This document shows, piece by piece, positions 54,301 through 64,000 of a stretch of DNA of 64,000 bases. Positions within the stretch are counted from its first letter, which is position 1, and the number at the start of each line of letters is the position of its first letter. A program made the position numbers and the translations under genes. The stretch is from Prunus persica (Eukaryota; Streptophyta; Magnoliopsida; Rosales; Rosaceae): the NCBI RefSeq assembly GCF_000346465.2, contig NC_034009.1:34141251-34205250 (forward strand), read 5' to 3'. The notes under the pieces were generated by a model. That model searched no databases, was not told where the DNA came from, and was given only the letters and a program-made list of their open reading frames with translations.

Positions 54301-54686
54301 CGGATTGCCGCCTCGACCTCACCTTCGCATGAAAGCGGCCGCGCTGCGATTTTCGGGGCCGAAAGGGCGCGTTGCTGGACGGCCTTGGACTTGGCGGACT
54401 TGGCGGCGGCGGGAAGGGGTTTGGGGTTGTCGGGTAAGGCGACGATTTGTTGAGAGGAATTGGGGTCGGAGGTGTCGGGCGATAACTTGCGGATCTTTCG
54501 GGGGCGGAAGGGGATTTTGGAAGGGGGCGATGAAGTTTGAGAGGGAGCATTGGTGAGTTGGGTGGGTGTGGGGCTCACTTCGGCGATTGTGGTGTCGTCG
54601 ATGGAGTCATGGTGAGGCGGTTGGGTCGGAGTCGGAGTCTGGGGCTGGGTTTGGGTTTGGGTCTGGACCTGGGTTTGCTCGCCCAT
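51388..54686 (-). CDS. DNA-3-methyladenine glycosylase, AlkA/HhH-GPD type
   Basis: Two exons: 54686-53578 and a 22-nt last exon 51409-51388, separated by a 2.2 kb GT-AG intron. They give 376 residues. Splicing turns the end into LINIGACTWGP, matching the family ending (GACAWGQ in forms I recall). Without splicing the frame would instead run to 53499. The N-terminal ~110 residues are Gln/Thr/Pro-rich then basic and probably nuclear-targeting. The glycosylase domain spans about 118-330. The HhH motif is MVNGIGSWSVHMF (about 248-260) and the catalytic Asp is D275 in LPINDLSMRKG. The enzyme excises alkylated bases such as 3-methyladenine in base-excision repair. A poly-Gln/Pro tail (about 343-362) follows. 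A LINE fragment sits in the intron. Confidence 0.9.
51888..52424 (-). mobile_element. 5'-truncated LINE (L1-type) fragment with target-site duplication
   Basis: On the minus strand it encodes the C-terminal zinc-binding region of a plant L1 reverse transcriptase (ESVDHLLLHCPFSLKLWETL, VIWKLWLERNRRIF). It ends in a degenerate A-rich tail (T-rich at 51888-51908 on the plus strand). An 11-bp target duplication CAATGGTAAAC flanks it at 51877-51887 and 52425-52435. Confidence 0.9.
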
Positions 54687-57040
54687 ATGTGGAGTGGAGG
54701 AGTGTGTATCAATTTCAAATTCAATGGGTGGCTAGAGTGTAAATATGGGTGGTTATGGGGATGGGCGGCGGCGGCGGCGGCGGTGGCGGTGAGGGAGGTG
54801 GTTTACGAGAAGTATTGAATTGAAGCCATCGGAAATGGGAGTGTGTGCGTGCAGAAGGAGAGAAGAAGGGACTGTAGTTTGAAGTTCCTTTACGAAATTG
54901 ACTGGGAAACAAAAGTTTTATTGAGTTTAAGGACAAACTCACTCTCCATTCTTAATCAATATCCCTAGTATGTTTTTTTTTTTTTTTTTAATAAATAAAT
55001 TTTATTTTTCTCTCTTTCGCTCTCACTGCGAGTGCGAGAGTCCTTTAATAAAGTAACAGGTGGCTTCCGTTTTCTCCTCCTCCGATAACCAAAAAGTTCA
55101 TCATCCTCCTCTCATGGAATAAAAAACAAATGAATGAAATCCAATTAGGGATTTTTCTGTTTCACGCTCCATTTTAGCGCGTGACTCATCATTGTGTTCT
55201 TCCTCCAGTTGCAGTACAACATTAATTATTATTTTCTTCATATTCTTCTTCTTCTATTTTGTTTTTTTGGGCTGAGGCCCGCTATAGCGTGTTTGGCAGA
55301 ACAAAGCATGAAGCAATAGAATTATTAACTGGGCCTTGTAAAGCCCAGTATAAACCCAAAGTTTGCCTGATGAATTTGAACTTGTATTTCTATCGGTCTG
55401 GGCCTCTCCCAATTGTTAGATCATCGCTTACCCAACCCAAGATGGGTTCAATTCATCATGGTTACACCAAATCGCCTAACCCAAATTTGTCTTTTTAATG
55501 GTTTTAAGTTCCATATTGGAGTTCGTTCAAAAAAATAAAAAGTTACATATTGGAAGCCTAATTAAATAAATTGCAACCTATAATAAATGATTATACTATT
55601 AATAACACTAAATCCTAAGATGTGAAAAATTCATCATTCTATCTTTTATTCATAACAAAAAGAAAAAGAAAGAAAAGATACCGACTGATTGATCTCGGTG
55701 GACAACGAGACATAGTTCAAAGTTCAAAGTTTTCAATAAGACTTGTGATTGCGATTCTGAACAAATGGTGTTTGCGTCTAAAACTGATTAAGGACTGTTA
55801 GGTAGACTGATATATATATATACAACTGCTTTTTTGTTTTTTTTAAGGGATAGCAGCAGGCATCTTTTTAGAGTAGATGTATTATATGTCAATAAGTTAA
55901 AAGTTGGATGTGTGAATGAATTAGGTTGAGATTTCTGATAAAAGCAAACAACAATTAGGTTGAAATTAGTAGATAATCTAAAACCGTGCAAAATCACGTG
56001 GGTTGTGTGTCGTTCCGTTTTGATTGAATTGGACCAATTGGTAGGTAGGTGGTCAATAAAGCAAAAGGAACTGAAAGCTGGTACAAACAAGAGCCTAAAT
56101 AATTATTGAAGAAGAATTGTCCACAATCACAATACTAGAGATAGAGAAGGAGGAGAGGAGAAGAGAACTCTCATGCAATGAGATATTTTCAGTCAATAAT
56201 GTAATAATACGTAGAAAAAAAAATTTATGTGTCATTATGTTATTAGCTAACCAAATATAGCAAAACAATGTTATTCTCATTATAGGTAAGTTTTTTTGAA
56301 AAAAAAGAACGATACTACTTATCACTTATTACCATTCTACCACCATGTACAAATTGTCCAAACTTAGAGGACAAATGATGATAGTGGCTAACGAGACCCA
56401 CGAGCCTACCTACAACCACACACAACTAGTAACTTACAACATATTCATTTAATTAGCATATAAAAACCTAATATTTATACATAAAAATCATAATCCTTCT
56501 TAAATAGCATAAGACTATATAAATGACGCCTACTTAAAACAATTGAAAAGATAGATTTAAGTTAGGTCAATTAGTCAGGATAATAGATTCAAATTCGAGT
56601 CATTCTCTATATAAATTAAATTAATTTAAAATTTAAACTATCGCTTGTATTGAAAAAAAGAAAATAAAACAATAAAACTCATTGGTGAAAGTTGCAGATA
56701 GACTTCATTAAAAAAAAAAAGGAAAAAAAAAAGTTACAGATAGACAATCATAAGATAAGACCGCGCATAAACTATAAACACGAATTATAATATGTGTTGC
56801 CGACGTGGCAGAAGGTGAGCTCGGTTGCACAGTTACAGCACGAATCTGTTGGTAACGGCAAGGTGCGGAGCTGGACTTATAGGCCAGCAGTGCAGGACAC
56901 GATAAACGGACGATTGGAGACAACAATCATAGAGTAGGCGTATAGGCTCCATTTTATTTTCCGTCTTCTCTTCTCTGTGGGGCGTTTTGCACGCAGTGAA
57001 CTTTATCTGTTTCTCTGTTTCTCTGATCGCAGAGGCCACA
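54687..57040. other. intergenic, with (GGC)n tract
   Basis: A (GGC)n tract at 54764-54789 lies in the glycosylase 5' leader. T-runs occur at about 54973-54989. The remainder is AT-rich with no gene seen. Confidence 0.5.
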
Positions 57041-60000
57041 ATGAGTTTCAGGGACGACAATGAAGAGGGAAGAGATCTCAGGAAGCCCTTCCTGCACACT
57101 GGGAGCTGGTACCGCATGGGTTCCAGGCAATCCAGTATGATGGGCTCGTCCCAGGTCATTCGAGATAGCTCCATTTCTGTGGTGGCTTGTGTTATGATTG
57201 TCGCTTTGGGTCCTATCCAATTCGGCTTCACCGTAAGCATAGCTCGCTCTTCTTCTTCTTCTTCTTCAAATTGTTTTTTTCGCAATTAGAGAGCCTGAGC
57301 TGGCTTTTTGATTGCAGAGAGCTCAAGAAATGAGAAGATTGAGCTTGATTATACTTTTCCTCTATTCATATCTGTTTACGAATCACATTTTTCGTTCCTG
57401 CAGTCTGGATATTCTTCTCCGACCCAATCAGCAATAATCAAGGATCTTGGACTCACAGTGTCAGAGGTTTGAATCTCAGTTTTTATTTTTATTTTTTATT
57501 TTTAAATGTGTATTTGCATACTGGGTTTGTTTGTTTGATTGGTTTTAGTTTCTAACTATTATCATCTGGTCAGTATTCTATTTTTGGTTCTTTATCAAAT
57601 GTGGGTGCCATGGTAGGAGCTATAGCCAGCGGTCAGATTGCTGAGTATATTGGTCGCAAAGGGGTAGGATTTGATCACTAATTCTATTCCTTATTAAGCG
57701 TAGCATCTTTGACTAACGTTCTTTTGTTTAATTCTAATACTGGGTTTTATTAATTGCAGTCTTTAATGATAGCTGCCATTCCTAATGTTATCGGCTGGCT
57801 TGCTATATCATTTGCCAAAGTGAGTTTTCATGACTGTACCGGTTTATAGGAATCTAGACATGAACAGAATGCAGTCAGGAATATGCTGTCTTACATCAAC
57901 TTTAATTCTTTTTGTAGGATTCTTCTTTTCTCTACATGGGAAGACTGTTGGAAGGATTTGGCGTGGGAATAATCTCGTACACGGTAGCGTTGAGTTGTTT
58001 CAGTGATGTCTTTCTATGTTGGAATTATGTGGGGTGAGTAACTGTGAGAGTACTGACTTGGTTGATCATTGCTAGGTGCCTGTATATATAGCTGAGATAG
58101 CACCTCAAAACTTAAGAGGTGCTTTGGGTTCAGTCAATCAGGTTGGCCTTGTTTAGTAGCTTATTTTTACCATGAGTTTCTGTTAGTAGTTACTAACATA
58201 TATCTGTAATCAGATTATTTAAACTTTAATCCTTGTTCTGTAGCTCTCTGTAACCATTGGGATAATGCTGGCTTATCTGCTTGGACTTTTAGTTCAGTGG
58301 AGGATACTTGCAGTTCTGGGTAATCTTCTTGAAATTCATTGTAGTGTCCACATCACTTGTTGGAAAATATTCTGGCTATTATATTTCTCCATATTAGATT
58401 GATGACACATTTCTATCTTATATCCATAGAAGTTGTATCTGTCATGGATGTAGGATTTTCCTAAACTCGATTTACTTGAAAGAATTACACATTACAAATT
58501 TGCTTTCTTGCTAATGGCAATTAGAAATTTTATTACATAAATGAAGTCTTGTATGATCTTTGAGGGAACACTTTACACTTGGTTTCATTGCTTCTTACAT
58601 TGTCAACCCAAACAGTAAATTTTTGCAGTACTGTCATGGCAAATGTTTGGTATTCATGGAGCGGTTTGTGTTATTGGTTTTAATTCTAGAAAGCTTCTTC
58701 TATATACTCAGAAGAAAAGACAAGTACTATTATTTGTAATAGCAGCAGATTTCATTTCTGGTAAACATTTTTATATTGATGGTACAAATTATTACTTTTC
58801 AGGAATATTGCCTTGTACGATATTGATACCCGGGCTCTTTTTCATTCCAGAATCTCCTCGATGGCTGGTAAGTCACCAAAGTAGGTTTTCCTCTCAATCA
58901 CAGTTAGAGTGCTAGATATGATATCACAGTTTTTTCTTTTTTGGTTTCAACATCCAACAGGCAAAAATGGGTATGACCGAGGATTTCGAAGCCTCTTTGC
59001 AAGTTCTCCGGGGATTCGATACTGATATTTCGGTTGAAGTGAATGAGATCAAGGTACAAAACCACAGTTTCCTGCCAAAGACCTTTAAATTATGCTATTA
59101 CCATTTCACTCTTGGAAATTCACCTATATAAATAATTTCCTTTATATATATTGGGCAGAGATCTGTAGCATCAACAACCAGAAGAACAACAATTCGGTTT
59201 GCAGAACTCAAACAAAAAAGATATTGGCTTCCTTTAATGGTATTAATTATAGTCCAGAAGAGTTGGTTCTCTAATTGGCTATGTTTTCATCTCAAAGATG
59301 CATATGTCAAAACCTGACTGATTTCACTAACTTTTGTGTTGCAGATTGGAATTGGTTTACTTGTTCTTCAACAGCTAAGTGGAATTAACGGTGTTCTATT
59401 CTATTCCAGTACCATTTTCGCAACTGCCGGTAAGGTTTCCCATCTTATCTGAAAGAATTGAGTTGGGATGCTGCACAGAACATAGGAACAGTGTCATATT
59501 CTTTGTTCCCTGTTTCCTTTGACCGCCAAGAAGTGTGTAAATGTACTTCCTTTTTATTGTACATGTAGGACACAGATAGGCATTACATGTATGTTATAGA
59601 GGAAAACAGACTTAAGTCGGTTTTCTGTTCATTTGAAATGACTCTTATTAGTTTTAGTTTTTGAATAGGGATTTCATCAAGTAATGTAGCCACATGTGGC
59701 CTTGGTGCTGTTCAGGTACATCAAGAAAATCTTCAAAATTGGTTTCTTCTCTCACCCAATATTCTCAAGTTGTAAACATAACAAGTATCTGTATGCATTT
59801 AGGTCATAGCCACCGGGGTGACTACTTGGTTGGTGGACAAATCAGGCCGTCGGCTTCTGCTTATTGTGAGATTGAATTATTATTATTTTTTTGTCACTGT
59901 TGAGTCATTAATTTATTATCCATTTGGACTAGAAGAAATGAATAAATTTTATACAATTCCTCGTAGATCTCTTCTGCTGGAATGACAGTTAGCCTCCTAA

Positions 60001-61455
60001 TCGTTGCAGTAGCATTCTTTCTAAAGGTATTAAAGCTTTCGTGTTTTCTAGAAAAATGTTATGGGTATTTGCTTGTTTTGTGTATATTCTCAAAAAAGAA
60101 ATTCCACTGATCGCAGGATTTGGTAGCAACTGATTCAAATTTGTTTAGCATATTGGGCATCATAACAGTGGTTGGAGTTGTGGTATGTTAATGTTTTTAG
60201 TATCACAATTCAAAGAACAATGGTTCTCTCATATTCATTTTTGGCCTTTTCTACTAATAATTCCTTTGTCTTACACTATTCTTTCAGGCCATGGTAATTT
60301 TCTTCTCTCTGGGTGTAGGAGCTATTCCATGGATTATAATGTCCGAGGTATGTCAATAATATAGTCTTTTGATACGGTAATTGCTTGCCCTTGGCAGGTC
60401 TGCTAGAGACTCATATGCAATATAACCCTTATGTTTTCAAATTTCAATACCTGCAAGTTCATTCACCTGCAATGTTTGCAACGTGCCCTTTGTTCGTGTA
60501 CGACGTGTACTAGTGCACATTTGTTTTCCTATATTATAAGTTTTGTCTTCAAACTCTACTTGGAGAAGCAGATGAATCCGTTGTATGCCAAGATTTCTCC
60601 ATTGCAAATATTCATTATATTACTGAAGATGAATTTTCTGCAATCAAAGCTTCTGCCTGGTTACCTCTATGTGCTTGAAAACTTAGCATTATGAAGTCAC
60701 ATACTATCAACTTTAGCATAATATTCTGGCCAACACAAAATTCCTTCACCAAATACTTTTTTAAGTAGCTATGCAATTTTGAATTTAACCAAGAAAGAAA
60801 AAAGAAAGGATAAGACTTTCACTCATAAATTTGTCATCATGCATCTGTGCATACCTTATTCTTTGGCTACTGACCATCCCAAAAAACATTTGATTTTAGA
60901 ATTTCTTGTCAGGTGTAGTGTTTAGTGTCTTGCATTGAGTACAAAATTTTGATCTAATAACTTGCTGCAGAATATATATATATATATATATATATACATA
61001 TCTTTTTTGGATCATCCAATAAAATGTGAATTTGGTAATGCAGATTCTTCCAATTAATATTAAAGGCCTTGCTGGAAGCATAGCAACACTTGCCAACTGG
61101 TTCATATCCTGGGTGGTCACGATGACTGCAAACTTGCTGTTGGAATGGAGCAGCGGAGGTGTGCCTCTCTCTCTGTCTCTCTCTCTCTCATACACACACA
61201 CGCATTAGAAACTTTGCCTTATAATTGGGTCGAGCAACCACTTATTCGATGATGTTGTTTTATCCTTGGTTGTATTATTTAGTGGTTTTTTTCTTCCTCT
61301 TGTTATTATTTGGGGCTAATGGGCAGCTTCCACTTTCAACAGGAACCTTCACCATTTACATGCTTGTGAGTGCTTTCACTGTCGTATTTGTAACCATTTG
61401 GGTTCCCGAGACGAAAGGGAGAACTCTGGAAGAGATTCAGTTCTCCTTCAGATGA
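57041..61455 (+). CDS. ERDL6: ERD6-like sugar transporter (ERDL6 type)
   Basis: Eighteen exons: 57041-57232, 57404-57466, 57574-57663, 57760-57819, 57918-57983, 58076-58141, 58244-58319, 58803-58867, 58961-59053, 59159-59239, 59345-59429, 59669-59715, 59803-59865, 59967-60026, 60117-60182, 60288-60347, 61044-61158 and 61343-61455. They give 486 residues. It is an MFS monosaccharide/H+ symporter with 12 helices. Motifs: [10 protein letters not shown] between helices 2 and 3, [27 protein letters not shown] after helix 6, [13 protein letters not shown] in helix 7, VDKSGRR, and C-terminal [10 protein letters not shown]. The N-terminus ([20 protein letters not shown]) is that of ERDL6, a tonoplast glucose exporter in characterised plants. 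All junctions are GT-AG with consistent phase. Intron 16 carries an AT microsatellite. Confidence 0.97.
60971..60996. repeat. (AT)n microsatellite in intron 16 of the sugar transporter
   Basis: Uninterrupted AT run about 50 bp upstream of the exon 17 acceptor. Confidence 0.9.
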
Positions 61456-62173
61456 GGTTTTCTTTCCCCTTCTTGCATATTACTTGCTTTCTTCCTTCTG
61501 TTAGAAGAAAAAACCAAGAGATACCATTTTGAGATAATTCCAGAGAAATTGTGCAACGTGAAACGTGCACGTTTTGTAATCTTTTCGTGACATAAGAACA
61601 GGCTTCTTCTTCTTCTTCAGCCAGCCGTTGGTGTTCTATTGCTACATTCATTGCTCGTCACTATCTTTCTAGAGGTAGCTGTAAACTCACAACAATTGTC
61701 TTATAGTTTATTAAATTCATTAAATTAATTTTCCGAGCTATCCGATTTCTATTTTGCCCTCCTATCCTATGATATTATTATGTATGTAAGAACTCGATGA
61801 GTTTTTATCAAACCCAACAAGTATACCCATCACCTGAGTAGACGGTTTATCTTCTCAGGCAGGTGATTGGTGTGCGGGTTGGCGGCATTATTTGTGAAAA
61901 CGACGTACTCATAACAAGTTAAGGACCATCCAAACAGTCAATCGATCCATCTTACAACCTGTAAGTGAAGGGGAAAGGAAGCTGTGCCTTCAAATGACTG
62001 GCGGATATAAATTTCCTATTTTTTTTTGGGGTCAACGGTGGATATGAATTACTAATCCTACATATACATCTAATGACCTTAGTGGGTCATATCCCTTGGG
62101 CCTTGCCCTCGACTTGTCAACAAGTAATCTTTTGTTAAAAAAGAAGTAAAAAAAAGGAGGAAGAACCATATAT
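61456..62173. other. 3' UTR of the sugar transporter and intergenic DNA
   Basis: No gene is seen; the first ~200 bases are presumably 3' UTR. Confidence 0.5.
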
Positions 62174-62679
62174 TGTTGTAAAATAACTGGGATATGTGCG
62201 AATATTGAGCTGCACGTAAAGTAGATGAGACACAGTATTTAACGAGGTTCGGCTATGCCTACGTCCCCGGAGAGCAGCAGTAGTAACTTTTCCACTATGT
62301 AAAATAATAGGGCTACAACTTTAGTGTTTACAATAAGTATGGCTCACTCAATTTTCTCTCTTGGAGAATTTCTCTCTTGCTCTCTTTCCTCTCAACTCAC
62401 TCACCCTCTTTCTTCCTTCTCTTCCTTTCTTTCTTTCCTCACTCATTCTTCTCTTCATTTTGGTGTGTCTTACAAGTGAATGAGCAAGCCTATTTATAGG
62501 CAAAGTAAAAGGCTTCTAATGGAGACATAATGATTTCTCCCCAACATTATAATTTCATCTTTTGACTAATCATCCCACTTCTAACACCATCATTTCTTCT
62601 TTTGACTACCATACTCAACACCATCATTTTTCTTCCATCATTTCTCTTTATGTGGGCTTCACCAATATTATTTACAACA
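62174..62679 (-). repeat. LTR (506 bp) of an LTR retrotransposon, minus orientation
   Basis: Begins TGTTGTAAA and ends TTTACAACA on the plus strand (perfect 9-bp terminal inverted repeat with TG...CA ends). Immediately next to it, on the internal side, is the polypurine tract CTCCAAGGGAGAG (minus strand, 62692-62680). A TATA box (CTATAAATAGG, minus strand) is at 62500-62490. It is therefore the 3' LTR of an element whose body continues rightwards. Confidence 0.85.
62491..62498 (-). promoter_or_regulatory. LTR TATA box
   Basis: TATAAATA on the minus strand, in a near-palindromic GCCTATAAATAGGC context, about 180 bp into the LTR. It is expected to set retroelement transcription start near 62465. 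Confidence 0.7.
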
Positions 62680-64000
62680 CTCTCCCTTGGAGACCACAAA
62701 TGACATGTCGGTTTCATCATTAAAGATTTGCTTGGAGAAAACCCAATGAGGTAGAAAACTGATGGAATGAAGAAGATTACAGTAATCAGTGCAGCATAGT
62801 TCTGGATGCTCCCCCTGATGAATATCTCCCCCTGATATCTTCATGATTATCTTTTGGAGCGAAAATCTTTTGGAGTGAGTGGACGATATAGCCATTAATA
62901 ATTCTCGTAGTTGAGTAAGTAAATATATTTCCAGTGAGCTATCTCTATGTAAATCATAGAAATTTTCAGAGTCCGCGTTTCTAACAAAACTTGGGCTATT
63001 TGTAAGTTCACTTGAAAGAATATGCCCGTACATGGTGTTATGCGGAGATATCATCAAATATACCTCACATCATCCCAAAATGATGGTGATGGAGTTGAGC
63101 CCTATCTGGAAAATATGATGTCCGGTCCAATATACTTCCGGAAAATCATTAAAGTGTCCAACGGATAATCCTCATAAAAATGCTTCAATACTTTCTTAGT
63201 ATAAGCAAGAATCTCGTTGGCATAATGCTCGATCCTTAAGTCGAGACAAATATTTCTTGAACTCTTCAGAGGCTTTAATGTGTTGCAAACACATTATAAT
63301 CTATGTACTCACTGAGACAATTTATGCACATTAGTATTGAGTACAGATTTTGTGCTTCAGGCACATGTCCTTCAGGGACTTGCTTCATGCAATTTCAATC
63401 CTTTCAAGGATTTTGTTTAAAGGGATTAAATTTTATGACACATTATATAGCTTTAATCCAGCTATTTATACATCTTTAGGGAATCGCTTCTGGCAATATG
63501 CTCTGTGCATTTAATACCCCTTAAAGATAATATGTTGGTCTCCGTAAATGTGCAATAAAGGGGCACAATTGAATCTATAAATATGGAGAAAATCCAACGT
63601 TCCTTATTTATGCCAAAAATATTGTGTCATACAAAGTAGGTATATTCCCTTTTATTCCGAACACCCAAGTATAACTTTCAATATTAACATCTTTTGGGGT
63701 TCGTACTGTGGGTTTGTTCTTTCACGTTCATTCTCATCTATAATGGAATTACCTCATTCCATTTTGGCCAATGATATTGTCGACATTTAATAATTGAACG
63801 TGGTTCCAATCAACACAGCCCATTGATGATTTGAGTAGCTACTCCAAAACCAAAAATTGTCATTCATCAATTCATGATCCCATCATTCTCATTTGCACGT
63901 GCATGCATCAATTATAAGCATTTCTTTGCTCTTGGGTACTCAAGCCACTTAAGGGGGCTTTTATTATGTGAGAATGTGGATTATAACCTCCAATGGAGCG
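62680..64000 (-). mobile_element. internal 3' part of the LTR retrotransposon, runs off the window
   Basis: Directly follows the polypurine tract. An open stretch 63057-62668 (minus) is probably degenerate or non-coding 3' sequence downstream of pol; no RT or integrase motif is visible in the part inside the window. The superfamily is not determined. Confidence 0.6.

Noticed and set aside
1..64000. CRISPR arrays, bacterial operons or phage genes
   Set aside because: Nothing of the kind is present; intron structure and repeats are those of a plant nuclear genome.

Overview
This is a stretch of plant nuclear DNA, clearly a eudicot and plausibly Rosaceae; the family-level placement is my inference from gene flavour, not proven. 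The evidence is spliced genes with GT-AG introns, AT-rich intergenic DNA, CT/GA and AT microsatellites, copia-type, TRIM-like, LINE and MITE remnants, and typical plant gene families. I joined exons by eye from splice signals and frame continuity; there is no transcript evidence.

Layout. 1-4 kb: a mitochondrial gamma carbonic anhydrase (-). It is divergent from RER1 (+, 4.9-6.1 kb) across a roughly 0.9 kb shared promoter. 6.4-11.2 kb: a degenerate tandem duplication of RER1 plus a small membrane-anchored protein gene. In the first unit RER1 is intact and the small gene is broken. In the second unit RER1 is gutted and the small gene is intact. A pectinesterase gene copied from further right lies between the units. 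12.0-13.4 kb: a phenylcoumaran benzylic ether reductase (-). 14.5-15.2 kb: a small conserved plant protein of unknown function (-). 16.0-19.5 kb: two more pectinesterases (-), so the window holds a three-gene cluster without pro-domains. 20.1-25.8 kb: a decayed copia complex whose parts lie in circularly permuted order, next to a pyrimidine-rich block that ends in an oppositely oriented LTR. 27.1-27.6 kb: a Tourist-like MITE.

29.4-31.0 kb: a tubby-like F-box gene (+). 31.3-32.9 kb: a 511-residue disordered protein (-). 33.7-34.7 kb: a CBSX3-like two-CBS-domain protein (+). 36.7-37.0 kb: a TRIM-like miniature retrotransposon. 38.2-39.7 kb: a RADIALIS-like SANT/MYB gene (+). 40.6 kb: tRNA-Ala(AGC) (-). 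41.1-41.5 kb: a small secreted LEA-like protein (+). 41.9-42.7 kb: a divergent plastid type-II peroxiredoxin (-). 43.7-44.8 kb: a zinc-finger homeodomain gene (-) whose upstream region carries several GAGA tracts. 47.5-49.6 kb: an intronless fatty-acyl-AMP-ligase-like enzyme (-). 51.4-54.7 kb: an AlkA-type 3-methyladenine DNA glycosylase (-) with a 22-nt last exon and a LINE fragment in its intron. 57.0-61.5 kb: an 18-exon ERD6-like 6 sugar transporter (+). 62.2 kb to the end: the 3' LTR and internal part of another LTR retrotransposon (-).

The genes are mostly unrelated housekeeping and developmental genes, not a co-functional cluster. The local exception is the pectinesterase array, which shares gene structure and promoter sequence and has an unusual Lys at a position that is normally a catalytic Gln. 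The most interesting signals are the reciprocal decay of the duplicated RER1/small-gene pair, the 51-bp minisatellite that lengthens one pectinesterase, and the permuted copia element.
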